A stretch of DNA of 53,794 nt from a virus, in IMG/VR virus record IMGVR_UViG_3300025141_009405, positions 1 through 53,794 of that record; one strand, written 5' to 3'. This document shows, one piece after another, positions 16,019 through 25,040 of the stretch. The stretch's first letter is position 1. Every line of letters begins with the position of its first letter. The translations under genes and the position numbers were made by a program. The notes under the pieces are model-generated. The model did no database searches. It had not been told where the DNA came from and saw only the letters and a list, made by a program, of their open reading frames with translations.

Positions 16019-16882
16019 TTAAATTTTAATCATTTTACTATAATCCGATAAATTTTCGAGTATGTATTTTGGGTAAGTTTCATCCATTTCTACTTTTGTT
16101 AATTTACCTCTAAAAAAAACATCTTGGTCATTTTCTATATTGTTTTTAATACTGGAGAGTACTTGTTCATTTACTAAGTCTCTTGCTGAGTAAGATGTTA
16201 TTTTTTTTCTAACCATTTCTTCACCACCCATAAAACTAAAATGCCACCCACCATTAGCTAATTTAGTTGTTAAACTACCATCACCTCTAATTTCATTAAA
16301 GGATAGTTCTTTAACATTTTTATATAGACCCATTTTTGAACCGTACCAGTCTGAATCACTTAACATATTTAAGTAGTAAGAATACATAGGCTGTGCTAGA
16401 GAATATATGGTATTATCTAAAGAAAGGGTCTTTAATTCTTTTAGGATTTCTGGGTTAGGGATTTCATCCGCATCTGATATAATAATTATATCATCATCAT
16501 TACAACCCACCAAAGCTCTTCTTACTGATTCTTTTTGAAAGAAGTCTCTACCATAATCTGTTTGTGTACTTCTATTAAATCTATTCGTTTGTGTACGAAC
16601 ATAATGATGTACTCTATCTAATTCCGCATCAAAAAACCCAGTATTAGGTAAGTTAACAAAATCTTCAGGAGTATCAGAGACTTTAAAACTAATAATCTTA
16701 TCCCAAAATTTAGAAAAACGCTCTTTATTTTCTTCTAAATAAAAAGGTTTAGGTTGACCAGAATGTGTAACCGTAGACTCTACAATTACAAAATAATCTA
16801 CGTAGTCGTAGAGAATATTTAATCTCATTTCTAAAATGTCTAGTTCATTGAAGAAATTAAAACAATCATATATTTTTCCCAT
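16019..16882 (-). CDS. GT17 family glycosyltransferase
   Basis: 287 residues. The start KIYDCFNFFNELDILEMRLN, then VDYFVIVESTVTHSGQPKP and DDDIIIISDADEIPNPEIL, are the signature blocks of GT17, known for beta-1,4-N-acetylglucosaminyltransfer to mannose in eukaryotic N-glycans and widespread without assigned role in bacteria and giant or T4-like viruses. DADE supplies the metal site. It sits base-to-base between two GT11-type genes, suggesting one glycan is built by all three. Confidence 0.88.
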   Translation of the reverse strand: MGKIYDCFNFFNELDILEMRLNILYDYVDYFVIVESTVTHSGQPKPFYLEENKERFSKFWDKIISFKVSDTPEDFVNLPNTGFFDAELDRVHHYVRTQTNRFNRSTQTDYGRDFFQKESVRRALVGCNDDDIIIISDADEIPNPEILKELKTLSLDNTIYSLAQPMYSYYLNMLSDSDWYGSKMGLYKNVKELSFNEIRGDGSLTTKLANGGWHFSFMGGEEMVRKKITSYSARDLVNEQVLSSIKNNIENDQDVFFRGKLTKVEMDETYPKYILENLSDYSKMIKI

Positions 16883-17794
16883 TTAAATAATATTTTTTAA
16901 TTTATAATAATCTAATGCTTCAGTTTTGCAGTCATCAAAATCAGATACAGAACCTTCTCTATCCATGTAATGAAAACATGAGGTGTAAGCGTCACCTGTT
17001 GCCCAATAACCATCACTAACGTTATGTCTTGCCCAATACTTCGGGGCTATAATTTTACTACAATCCTTATTTAACCATGCAGCCCACCAACCAAAGGTTG
17101 AGTTAGATATGATTAACCATTTAGCTTGATTAACACAATAATAATCAAAACCTACGTCTATGTGAATACATTTCATTTGAAAAGGCATAAACTGTGAGGC
17201 TGTTGATGGGTCATCTGTAACAACCACAAAATTCATATTAGGATTTAAATTTAACATATAATTTATACAATCCCTCCAGTACTCTCTACGTAGTAAAACA
17301 TTAGGTATACCCCTATATTCACCACCTCTAAAATTAATCACACAAGTATTTTCATCTAAGGTCACACCCAAATCATTTAATTTGTTATCGTATTCTTTCT
17401 TTTTATTATCTTTTATTTTAAACCACTCTAAAATATCATCTTTTCTATCTTTAATATATTCTTCAGACTGGTATATTCCACCTTTCGCTCCCTTATCCCC
17501 TATCAAAATAGTATTGTCATCTATTTCATATAAACTAGGATTTAACATTGTTATATTTACCACATCTACATGATTATATGTTTTCCAAGGTTCATGATAT
17601 TCATTAACGATACCCACCACCTCTTTACCAAAATCTACACTCATAAAATCCATTTGGTTGGCACCATTAAAATAATCATGACTAGGTGTTGGGTTAACAC
17701 CCCATTCGTAACCTAGTTTTTCTGCTATAGTTCTACAAACAGCATATTGCCACATGTGATTCCCTAAATTACCTGTTAAATTAGTTGTTATCAT
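16883..17794 (-). CDS. Divergent GT11-like glycosyltransferase
   Basis: 303 residues. Keeps a GNLGNHMWQYAVCRTIAEKLG start and SNSTFGWWAAWLN near the C-terminus as in GT11, but the nucleotide-binding block reads NFRGGEYRG instead of HxRRxD. The changed donor pocket suggests a different sugar or nucleotide than its paralogue at 15223-16014. The start overlaps the SDR gene upstream by 14 bases. It is probably cytoplasmic, with no signal or membrane segment. Confidence 0.75.
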   Translation of the reverse strand: MITTNLTGNLGNHMWQYAVCRTIAEKLGYEWGVNPTPSHDYFNGANQMDFMSVDFGKEVVGIVNEYHEPWKTYNHVDVVNITMLNPSLYEIDDNTILIGDKGAKGGIYQSEEYIKDRKDDILEWFKIKDNKKKEYDNKLNDLGVTLDENTCVINFRGGEYRGIPNVLLRREYWRDCINYMLNLNPNMNFVVVTDDPSTASQFMPFQMKCIHIDVGFDYYCVNQAKWLIISNSTFGWWAAWLNKDCSKIIAPKYWARHNVSDGYWATGDAYTSCFHYMDREGSVSDFDDCKTEALDYYKLKNII

Positions 17795-18494
17795 AATAAT
17801 ATTTTTTTAGTTCTTCTAATTGTTCTTTAATGTTGTCAGTTTTAATTCGGCCTGTAAGACACTTATCTTTTCCAGCCTCTTTAGGGGTTACATTTAACCC
17901 TTTCTGGAAAATACCATTCATAGTTTCTAATAAGACATATTTACTAACACATTGCCCTTCTAATATTGTTTCTGTTGGATAATCGTCCCAAACAGTCATA
18001 AGGGCAAGACATTGTTTTGCCCACTCTAGAGTAGTATTCCCATTCCACATAGCTTTAGTATAACCAAAAACATCTTCATTTTGTGACAAAAACCATTCTA
18101 GTAAACTTGAGTTACTGTTTAGTTCTGGACCAATAATAGAAGTTTTTAGTATTTTAGTTTTACTACCTATAGAATTTAAAAAGTCAGCAGCAATTTTTTT
18201 AGATTTACCATAATCATCATCATCCATTTCACAATCAGTACCAGGGTGGATAACTCTACAAGGAGAATGAAAATCTAACCATATTGGGAGGTGCCAATTT
18301 ATATCAAAAGTTTTAGTTCTTTGAGGGATAGCACCAATACAGTTAATAACATAATCTAACTTCATGTCTGATTTAAAAGGAGATTCTGGCCATCTCACAT
18401 CACTAGTGACAACCTCTACCTTATTATCACGTAGGTATTGTGTCACCATATGACCTAACATACCTTTATGACCTAAAACTAAAACTTTCATCAT
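17781..18494 (-). CDS. RmlD/CapF-like SDR reductase
   Basis: 237 residues. Cofactor loop GHKGMLGH near 8-15, DYVINCIGAIPQRTK in the middle and catalytic YGKSKK. The short length and loop sequence match 4-keto sugar reductases of the RmlD or WbjC/CapF type (N-terminal half). Together with the dehydratase/epimerase-like gene upstream (four-base overlap) it would complete a two-enzyme route from a UDP-N-acetylhexosamine to a 6-deoxy amino sugar; this pairing is inferred from context. MM at the start leaves two equivalent start codons. Confidence 0.7.
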   Translation of the reverse strand: MMKVLVLGHKGMLGHMVTQYLRDNKVEVVTSDVRWPESPFKSDMKLDYVINCIGAIPQRTKTFDINWHLPIWLDFHSPCRVIHPGTDCEMDDDDYGKSKKIAADFLNSIGSKTKILKTSIIGPELNSNSSLLEWFLSQNEDVFGYTKAMWNGNTTLEWAKQCLALMTVWDDYPTETILEGQCVSKYVLLETMNGIFQKGLNVTPKEAGKDKCLTGRIKTDNIKEQLEELKKYYYDNN

Positions 18495-19417
18495 TTGTAA
18501 AAATTTTTAGATTTTAAATAATTATATAATTCATTTTTAGTAAGACAGTGGTCTCTTGAGGAGTATTCATCGTGTTTAAATGATACTTGGTGTATGTCTT
18601 TTTGTGGGTGTAATAAATAGATATCATCATTTTTTATTAATTCCATCCTTCTAACCTCCTCATTGGATGCCATTATTTCATGTATTTTTTCACCGGTACG
18701 AGGTTCTGTAACCCTATACTGTAAACCAAATTCTTCTGAATAGATGTCAAACAAGTCTTTAACTTTAAATGATTTTGCTATAGGAATTAGGTTACACCCA
18801 GCGTAAGCGGGTGACTTCATAATTAAATCCACAGCATCCTCTACATCTAGTAAAAATCTTGTCATTTCTGCACCATATAATGATAATACCGCATTTTTAT
18901 TAATAAAATTCCAGATTAATGGTATTATTGAACCTGTCGAATTAGTGACATTTCCATATATAGCTGTAGTTAATTTACAATTAGACTCACCCACAACAAA
19001 ACCCTCCCCAGCAACATATTTCATTGCACCATATAATGTGGTGGCGGCTCTACTCTTATCTGTGGAAATAAAACACGCAGACTTAAAATTATTTTGTTCA
19101 GCAGCTAGTCTTGAGTTAAAAGCTCCATCTACAATTGTTTTAGCAGCTTCTTCATAATTGTCATTACATGCTTCGATTTGTTTTAAAGATGCCGCAAAAA
19201 CGCCAACAGTATGGCCCTTGGATTTTCTCATTAATAAATCCCTATTTCTTATATCACCAACAACAAACTTAACAGAAGGATAATCCTTCTTCATGTAATA
19301 ATGTTTAGCTTCATCTCTAGAATACACTGTTATTTCATTATCTTTATATAATCTTTTAACTAGGTTCCTACCTAAAAAACCAGCACCACCTGTTATGAAT
19401 ATTTTTTCGTTTCTCAT
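18491..19417 (-). CDS. Nucleotide-sugar 4,6-dehydratase (CapD/PseB/FnlA-like SDR)
   Basis: 308 residues. GGAGFLG at 10-16, GDIRNRDLL, then ISTDKSRAATTLYGAMKYVAGE, the family's Ser/Thr-Asp-Lys block followed by catalytic Tyr and Lys. Near the C-terminus PRTGEKIHEIM matches the conserved RPGEKxxE block of the UDP-GlcNAc C4,6-dehydratases (FlaA1, PseB, CapE, WbjB). It makes a 4-keto-6-deoxy sugar nucleotide in the cytoplasm. The RmlD-like gene next to it is the likely reductase partner. No membrane helices, so it is the soluble type rather than the large FlaA1/PglF membrane type. Confidence 0.82.
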   Translation of the reverse strand: MRNEKIFITGGAGFLGRNLVKRLYKDNEITVYSRDEAKHYYMKKDYPSVKFVVGDIRNRDLLMRKSKGHTVGVFAASLKQIEACNDNYEEAAKTIVDGAFNSRLAAEQNNFKSACFISTDKSRAATTLYGAMKYVAGEGFVVGESNCKLTTAIYGNVTNSTGSIIPLIWNFINKNAVLSLYGAEMTRFLLDVEDAVDLIMKSPAYAGCNLIPIAKSFKVKDLFDIYSEEFGLQYRVTEPRTGEKIHEIMASNEEVRRMELIKNDDIYLLHPQKDIHQVSFKHDEYSSRDHCLTKNELYNYLKSKNFYK

Positions 19418-20055
19418 TAATATCGTGTTTTTAATATATATAGTTTTTCACCATTTTTACACTTTATATAAGCGTTAGGGTATGGTGAATTTAACCCTCT
19501 TACTTTATCGTGAAAATATTCTGGAGAATGATGCAGAAAATCATCCACCTTTATCTCACTATCCGAAGGTTGTAACCGATTAAAGAAACTACCAACCCCT
19601 AAATCCTGTACTCTTCTAAAAGTATGAATATTATCAAAATTGTCCACAATAAAATTTATTCCTTTAATCCCTTCTCTACTTATATTATCGAATATGTTAT
19701 CTAATGACCCTTCTAAACTAATAGGGGATTGGAATAGAATGTCCCCGGTATCGATACCTTCATCCATTATAAACAAACTAACCATACTAGTTTTTTCATT
19801 ATTAAGTAATTGGTTTTGAATGGGTGTCCCACCCCTATAATGTGGTAATGGTGAGGGATGAAGACAAATACATAAATTATTATCTATTATGTGTTTAGGA
19901 ACCAAATCACTCCACCCAACGAAAAAAATCAAATCAGGTTTAATCGCATCAATAACATTATAATCCTCATGAGATATCAAATACTTATCTTTTGTTTTAA
20001 TTTGATTAAATATTTTGAATGACCAATCCCTATATCCATAATAGACTATTTTCAT
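19417..20055 (-). CDS. Formyltransferase-family enzyme, probably sugar N-formyltransferase
   Basis: 212 residues. The formyltransferase core is visible: CLHPSPLPHYRGGTPI (catalytic His and the LPxYRG loop) and MDEGIDTGDILFQ (catalytic Asp). The usual Asn two residues before the His (NxH) is a Cys here. It is shorter than methionyl-tRNA formyltransferase (~315) and lacks its tRNA-binding C-terminal domain, which together with location argues for N-formylation of an amino sugar nucleotide. No sugar aminotransferase was recognised in the window, so the amine would come from a hexosamine or a host product. Confidence 0.72.
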   Translation of the reverse strand: MKIVYYGYRDWSFKIFNQIKTKDKYLISHEDYNVIDAIKPDLIFFVGWSDLVPKHIIDNNLCICLHPSPLPHYRGGTPIQNQLLNNEKTSMVSLFIMDEGIDTGDILFQSPISLEGSLDNIFDNISREGIKGINFIVDNFDNIHTFRRVQDLGVGSFFNRLQPSDSEIKVDDFLHHSPEYFHDKVRGLNSPYPNAYIKCKNGEKLYILKTRY

Positions 20056-20963
20056 TTTAACGGTATTCTTTGTGGGGCGTCGTAACGTGGAAATTCTAAG
20101 TGGTCTACCTTATCTAATGTAGTTATTGTTTGTGGTGTTACAGTATAAGATATATTACATTTATATTTCTTCATAATATTTTTTATATCATTATTAAACC
20201 CCCCGTTAGGATAAGAAAAAACAAAATCATCAGAAAAGTGCTGGGTAAACCAATGAGACCTACTTATATCAGATTCAACATCGGACAACAGTAAAAGATT
20301 TTCTGAGGAGTTACCGTGTCCACCTATTACCATATTATTATAACTCATCTCCTCTAACTGTCTCAGGTTTAGATAAAAATCTTCAGCGAAAGAATAGGCA
20401 TCTTGAGATACGTATTTTTGGAAAAGGTAGTCCGTGTATTGGTAGTTATTAAAGTTTTCCGATTGGTGGTGTCTTAAGAAGTTTGTTATAAATATCATTT
20501 CCTCACTCCACCAATTATCACTCCACTTAGTGTGGGAATACTTCACCCACAACTCATAAGCATCGTCAAAGTTAGATAAAATTTCGGTAGTTAATATTTT
20601 TTCGTCTTGGGAAGATAAAATAAATTGTATCTTATGACTATGAATCATTTTTTTATCAATTATAGGGGCTGAAGGAACTAAAAAAGTACCACTAACTTTT
20701 AATTTCTTAAGTTCTTGATAAACATAAAAATGGTCTACCAGACCATCATCAAAAGTTAAGACAGCATAATCCACATTACCTTCTTCTAAATTTATGTTAG
20801 GCACATCTAAACTACTTATTATTTTATATTTTTTATTTATAAAGGTTAGTTGGTGCTGAAATTGTTTTTTATCTAAAAAGGATTTTAGATTATACCTACC
20901 AGGAAATTTAGTTTGGTCTAAATCTCTCACATCATGAAACATAAAAGCTCTTATTGTCGACAT
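20052..20963 (-). CDS. Polysaccharide deacetylase (CE4/NodB-like)
   Basis: 303 residues. FMFHDV near the start and TFDDGLVDH (metal-binding Asp pair) at about 88-96 are CE4 motifs 1; IGGHGNSSENLLLL later fits motif 2, though the usual second His is a Ser; FSYPNGGFN near 255 resembles motif 3. These enzymes remove N- or O-acetyl groups from glycans. There is no signal peptide, so it would act on a cytoplasmic intermediate, and it sits next to a formyltransferase: deacetylation followed by re-acylation of an amino sugar is a reasonable guess. Confidence 0.8.
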   Translation of the reverse strand: MSTIRAFMFHDVRDLDQTKFPGRYNLKSFLDKKQFQHQLTFINKKYKIISSLDVPNINLEEGNVDYAVLTFDDGLVDHFYVYQELKKLKVSGTFLVPSAPIIDKKMIHSHKIQFILSSQDEKILTTEILSNFDDAYELWVKYSHTKWSDNWWSEEMIFITNFLRHHQSENFNNYQYTDYLFQKYVSQDAYSFAEDFYLNLRQLEEMSYNNMVIGGHGNSSENLLLLSDVESDISRSHWFTQHFSDDFVFSYPNGGFNNDIKNIMKKYKCNISYTVTPQTITTLDKVDHLEFPRYDAPQRIPLK

Positions 20964-21697
20964 TATTTATATTTTTCGTTTACCTCGTAATCACAAGTAA
21001 AAAAAGTATGGATACACCTTTCTATTAGATGTGCCTCCCCAACCACAACATCCCAGTTAAGTATTTTTCTTATTTGTTCATAAAAGTTTTTACTATACTT
21101 TAATATAGTATGTTTAGGGATTATGTAATTCCCACCAGGTGAAAATCTTATATACTCTGGAAGTGTAGGATTCACAAATACATCTTGAAGAAATGCATTA
21201 GTATTATTAAAATGTCGATAAGGGACATGGTTAAAGTACCAACTGTTATTAATTTCTAGAAATCCACCATCTTCAGCCATCTTACTACCAGGACCATTAT
21301 GTGCTTCAGCACCAAAATCATGTAATTCCGTAAAGGTATTATTATTCATTAATTCATGAAATTTATCTACACCACAATTACCGTTTGAGAGTCTGTTACC
21401 ATCTTCATCTAATCTAGGGGTACCACTATCTTTAGGCCAGAGTAAACACGCTCTACAAAATAGGGTACAGTCTGGTAGATTATCATAATTCCTAACAATA
21501 AAGTCAAACATATCATATATATTTTGACCTACATTAAGTTGGTGTTTTATTTTATCACTTTCTTCGAATCTATGTGATTTATCATAAATTAAATAATTGT
21601 CAGTATACTTATGAATCCATGACTCTTCTATATTATTTGGTAACCAGTTATAGTCACTAGCTACCACAAAATTTGTATGTATTTTTTTATTTTCCAT
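20963..21697 (-). CDS. DUF3431-like protein, probable glycosyltransferase
   Basis: 244 residues from the ATG at 21697; an earlier in-frame ATG at 21742 would lengthen the overlap with the upstream gene from 11 to 56 bases and adds an unrelated N-terminus. The sequence TNFVVASDYNWLPN, then LNVGQNIYDMFDFIVRNYDN and LPDCTLFCRACL, followed by SPGGNYIIPKHTILK, matches the DUF3431 pattern found in fungal and bacterial surface-glycan loci. Biochemical function is not established; the fold and context suggest a GT-A-like transferase. Confidence 0.7.
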   Translation of the reverse strand: MENKKIHTNFVVASDYNWLPNNIEESWIHKYTDNYLIYDKSHRFEESDKIKHQLNVGQNIYDMFDFIVRNYDNLPDCTLFCRACLLWPKDSGTPRLDEDGNRLSNGNCGVDKFHELMNNNTFTELHDFGAEAHNGPGSKMAEDGGFLEINNSWYFNHVPYRHFNNTNAFLQDVFVNPTLPEYIRFSPGGNYIIPKHTILKYSKNFYEQIRKILNWDVVVGEAHLIERCIHTFFTCDYEVNEKYK

Positions 21698-22352
21698 AGT
21701 TGGGGTAAATAGAATTTGTTCCGTAATGCCTATGAAAAGCAAAAGGTCTTATTCCCTGAATCTCAGGTATCATATTTTCGTGAGAAAAATATTTAGCAAT
21801 ATCTATATTAGCAAACTTCATACCATTCTCAATGTACTTATGTCTATAATTTACACAAATATATCCATCTTCATTAGTATACCCATGAAAAGGCTTCCAC
21901 TCCAAATCCAACTCTATAGGCAAGTCTAATAATTTTTTACTTCTTAAAGAAACGCTATTCCCAACCCGGATAAGATTATTATCTATATCTCTAAATGAAA
22001 AATCATCATTAGGTAGTGCCCAAGGAGCACCAATATAATCATATTCTAGAAATTCATCTCTCCATGAATCAGGATTTACTATAAAACCATCGTCGTGTAT
22101 TAAAATACAAAATTCAGTATCAATATGTTTTGGTAATTCATATATAGCCGCGTAATTCCACTCATCAATGTTAGACATTTTAGGACAAGTCGAGTGAGTT
22201 ATAGAATCTGGTAAATTATCAGGTTTTATGTGTGAAACCAATTTAACAGAACCAAAATTAATACCACGGCAACTATACTCTAAAGCTTTTATAGATTTAT
22301 CTAATTTAATAGAACTTAATACCACTAACGTTACATTTTCTAAATTAAGCAT
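21687..22352 (-). CDS. DUF5672-like glycosyltransferase-type protein
   Basis: 221 residues. The core FCILIHDDGFIVNPDSWRDE followed by FLEYDYIGAPWALP and a C-terminal IRPFAFHRHYG is the DUF5672 pattern, a family that recurs in glycan loci and looks like GT-A transferases with the HDDGF motif in place of DxD. It overlaps the fused SDR-GT2 gene upstream by eight bases. Donor and acceptor unknown. Confidence 0.75.
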   Translation of the reverse strand: MLNLENVTLVVLSSIKLDKSIKALEYSCRGINFGSVKLVSHIKPDNLPDSITHSTCPKMSNIDEWNYAAIYELPKHIDTEFCILIHDDGFIVNPDSWRDEFLEYDYIGAPWALPNDDFSFRDIDNNLIRVGNSVSLRSKKLLDLPIELDLEWKPFHGYTNEDGYICVNYRHKYIENGMKFANIDIAKYFSHENMIPEIQGIRPFAFHRHYGTNSIYPNYGK

Positions 22353-23751
22353 ATCTTAGTTTTAACATTCCAAATTCTTTATCCTTAAGTGATTGTGGTA
22401 TGGTATCAGTTAACCTATTACCCCAGGTTCTATTAACTACTGTTATTTCATCTAATATGGTAGGTTCACCATGCAAATCAAACATACGCTTATAATAATC
22501 TACATCCATTAACCAATTTAAATCCTCATCAAAAAACAACAAGTTTTTATTTTTCATAGTCATACCTGTAGGACAACCCATAGTATTGTTACCAGTCCAT
22601 ATCATATTATTCCATCTTGGATAGTATAATCTATAATAAGTCTTTCCATCATTACTATGATAAAATTTAGTCATAATCCACGTAATGTTAGGTTGTGATT
22701 TTAGTAGGTTAGCCTGAATTTCTAGTGAATTTTCGTCATATAAAAAGTCGTCCTGGAATAGTACTTTAATCCATTTCCCCGTACATAATCTCATTGCATT
22801 ATTTATGTTAGGTGATATAATACCCCTACCTTTAGAATTTCTAAAGTATTGTATATTTAATTTATCCACCCACTTATTATAAACTTCTTTAATCGTATCA
22901 TCTTCACTATGGTCTGACAATATAACTTCGAAGTCGGTAAAAGTCTGTTTACTAATAATTCCTAAACTAAAGTCTAAGAATTCTGCCCCTCTACCATTAT
23001 ACCCATAAGTAGGTATCGCAATTGAGAAAAATGGTTTGTTTAATCCTTTATGTAATTTATCTAGATTCATTGATAGATTTTTTGGTACTTGTTCCGGTGC
23101 GTATATCTTTTTAACTTTTTTTGTCTCCGAAGCCAATTCATATATTGTTTTAGTCTCTGTCCCTACATTATACAACCCACTTAAATTATTAGTTATCATA
23201 GAAATTATTAGTTTGGATATGTTGGGCACATAATCAAAATTACCAACCTGGTCAATCCAAGCACCATCATAAGGGAATGGGTTAGGTTTATGGGTGCATC
23301 TACATAGAAGATAATTTTTTGACTGTAGTTGAATTAGTCCGTCCCCGAGTAACTTGGTATATCCGTACCAGTTATTACAGTGAACTGGTACCGTATTTTC
23401 AGTGGCTTCTGTATCAGAACCAGAATATACATAATCTGTAGAAATATGTATTAATTTAACACCCCATTTATTACAAAAATCAATTAAATGAGATAACCCT
23501 TCATAATTCACTTTCCAGTGTAGTTCCTTATCGACACTATAAGTGTCTGTATTTGCAATACAATTAAGTATAACATCATATTTACAATGTTGTATAGCAC
23601 CAAATTCTACAGATGTAAGTAAATGGTAAGTTTCCGTATCAGTAATGTCAAAACCATGTTCCTTTCTAGAAATATAGTCCCATTCGGTTTGCTTAACAAT
23701 TTCCGAACCCAATAATCCATCACCTAATACTAAAACTTTTAATTTTCCCAT
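22345..23751 (-). CDS. Fusion: RmlD-like reductase domain + family 2 glycosyltransferase
   Basis: 468 residues carrying two complete modules. Residues about 1-230 are an RmlD-like SDR: VLVLGDGLLGSEI cofactor loop, HISTDYVYSGSD and catalytic YGYTK. Residues about 240-468 are GT2: FFSIAIPTYGYNGRGAEFLD start, DFEVILSDHSEDDT, KVLFQDDFLYDE (metal-site DD) and NTMGCPTGMTM acceptor region. There is no stop or frameshift between them. The fusion suggests the nucleotide sugar reduced by the first half is passed to the transferase half; inference. The gene overlaps the RfbH-like gene upstream by 13 bases. Confidence 0.85.
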   Translation of the reverse strand: MGKLKVLVLGDGLLGSEIVKQTEWDYISRKEHGFDITDTETYHLLTSVEFGAIQHCKYDVILNCIANTDTYSVDKELHWKVNYEGLSHLIDFCNKWGVKLIHISTDYVYSGSDTEATENTVPVHCNNWYGYTKLLGDGLIQLQSKNYLLCRCTHKPNPFPYDGAWIDQVGNFDYVPNISKLIISMITNNLSGLYNVGTETKTIYELASETKKVKKIYAPEQVPKNLSMNLDKLHKGLNKPFFSIAIPTYGYNGRGAEFLDFSLGIISKQTFTDFEVILSDHSEDDTIKEVYNKWVDKLNIQYFRNSKGRGIISPNINNAMRLCTGKWIKVLFQDDFLYDENSLEIQANLLKSQPNITWIMTKFYHSNDGKTYYRLYYPRWNNMIWTGNNTMGCPTGMTMKNKNLLFFDEDLNWLMDVDYYKRMFDLHGEPTILDEITVVNRTWGNRLTDTIPQSLKDKEFGMLKLRYA

Positions 23752-25040
23752 TTATTTACAAATATACTCTCTATATAATCAAAAACTTCATCCGTGTAAT
23801 GTGGTGCAGCACCCACAAAAAATACTTTATCTAAAACTTTATTAGCGTTAGGGTAATCATTTAAATCATCCAAATGCTTATACCCTGGATGCATTAAGAT
23901 GTTTCCAGCAAAGTAATTTCTAGTTTGTATTTTATTTTCTTCTAAAAATGCAACTAATTTATCTTTTAATTCTTTATTATCACAAATAAAAGGTGTACCA
24001 AACCAACACGTGTCAGCTTTAGGTAACATCGACACACCCTTAATACCATCTACATATTTTAAAAAGATGGCCTCAATAGTGTTCTTACTATGTTTTCTAT
24101 TGGTGTCAATTTCCTCAAACTTCTTTAATTGTACCAAACCAATAGAACCTTGTAAGTCCATAGGTTTTAAGTTATAACCCATATTAGTAAAAACATATTT
24201 ATGGTCAATTATTCCATCATACGACTCTAACCAGTTACCAAATCGTTTACCACAAGTACCACAAGATAATAAATTAGCGGAACCAACACAATAACAATCC
24301 CTACCCCACCAAGCAAAACTAGTAAATAATCTTTTTAGTGGTGCAATATTTGTACAAACAGCACCACCTTCTCCAGTGGAGATGTGATGGGCCGGATAAA
24401 ATGAAGAAGTCCAAGCTTCATAATACTCACTTAAATGTTTACCATCCCATTTAGAACCAATACTATCACAACTATCACCAATCAAGCGTATGTTGTGTTT
24501 TTTACATAATTCAGTTAAAAAGTCCATATCAGGTACGTTACCAAGTACAGGAGAAACAAAAATAGCTTTAGTTCTAGGAGTTATTTTTTCTTCTATTTTA
24601 TTAATGTCAAAGTTAAGAGTAGTATATTCTATATCTACAAATACAGGTTTTAAGTTATTTTGTACCAGGACTGATATGGTTGTTGGGAATCCTACAGGTG
24701 AAACTATCACCTCGTCACCATCTTGCCACCCAAAGTATTTCTTTAAAGCGGATATAAGAACTAGATTAGCTGAACTACCAGAATTAACCATCTGTACAAA
24801 TTTAGCACCAAAAACCCTACCAAAAGCACGTTCAAACTTATTAACATTTTCTCCAGCTACCACCCATTTACCTTCTATAAAAGTTTTAATGGCTGCCATA
24901 ATTTCTTCTTCATCCCAGTAAGGTCCTGAATATAACACTTGACTTTCACCAGGTACGAAAGCTTGGTTATATAGGTATTTGGGTTTATTCTCCTGTAAGT
25001 AAGTTAAGAGGGTGGGTAATATACTGTCTATTTGTTTCAT
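23739..25040 (-). CDS. RfbH-like 3-dehydrase (PLP/PMP, [2Fe-2S])
   Basis: 433 residues, DegT/DnrJ fold. The aminotransferase PLP lysine is replaced by His in SSFYPAHHISTGEGG (H218 by my count), the hallmark of CDP-6-deoxyglucose-3-dehydrase E1 (RfbH/AscC) and ColD. A Cys cluster, CYCVGSANLLSCGTCGKRF at about 245-265, fits the iron-sulfur site of RfbH and not ColD. It therefore likely removes the C3 hydroxyl of a 4-keto-6-deoxy sugar nucleotide on the way to a 3,6-dideoxyhexose. The usual reductase partner (E3) and CDP-glucose enzymes were not recognised in the window. Confidence 0.87.
   Translation of the reverse strand: MKQIDSILPTLLTYLQENKPKYLYNQAFVPGESQVLYSGPYWDEEEIMAAIKTFIEGKWVVAGENVNKFERAFGRVFGAKFVQMVNSGSSANLVLISALKKYFGWQDGDEVIVSPVGFPTTISVLVQNNLKPVFVDIEYTTLNFDINKIEEKITPRTKAIFVSPVLGNVPDMDFLTELCKKHNIRLIGDSCDSIGSKWDGKHLSEYYEAWTSSFYPAHHISTGEGGAVCTNIAPLKRLFTSFAWWGRDCYCVGSANLLSCGTCGKRFGNWLESYDGIIDHKYVFTNMGYNLKPMDLQGSIGLVQLKKFEEIDTNRKHSKNTIEAIFLKYVDGIKGVSMLPKADTCWFGTPFICDNKELKDKLVAFLEENKIQTRNYFAGNILMHPGYKHLDDLNDYPNANKVLDKVFFVGAAPHYTDEVFDYIESIFVNKWEN

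Noticed and set aside
23739-25040. Sugar aminotransferase call for the DegT-family gene
   Set aside because: The PLP lysine is His, so transamination is not expected.
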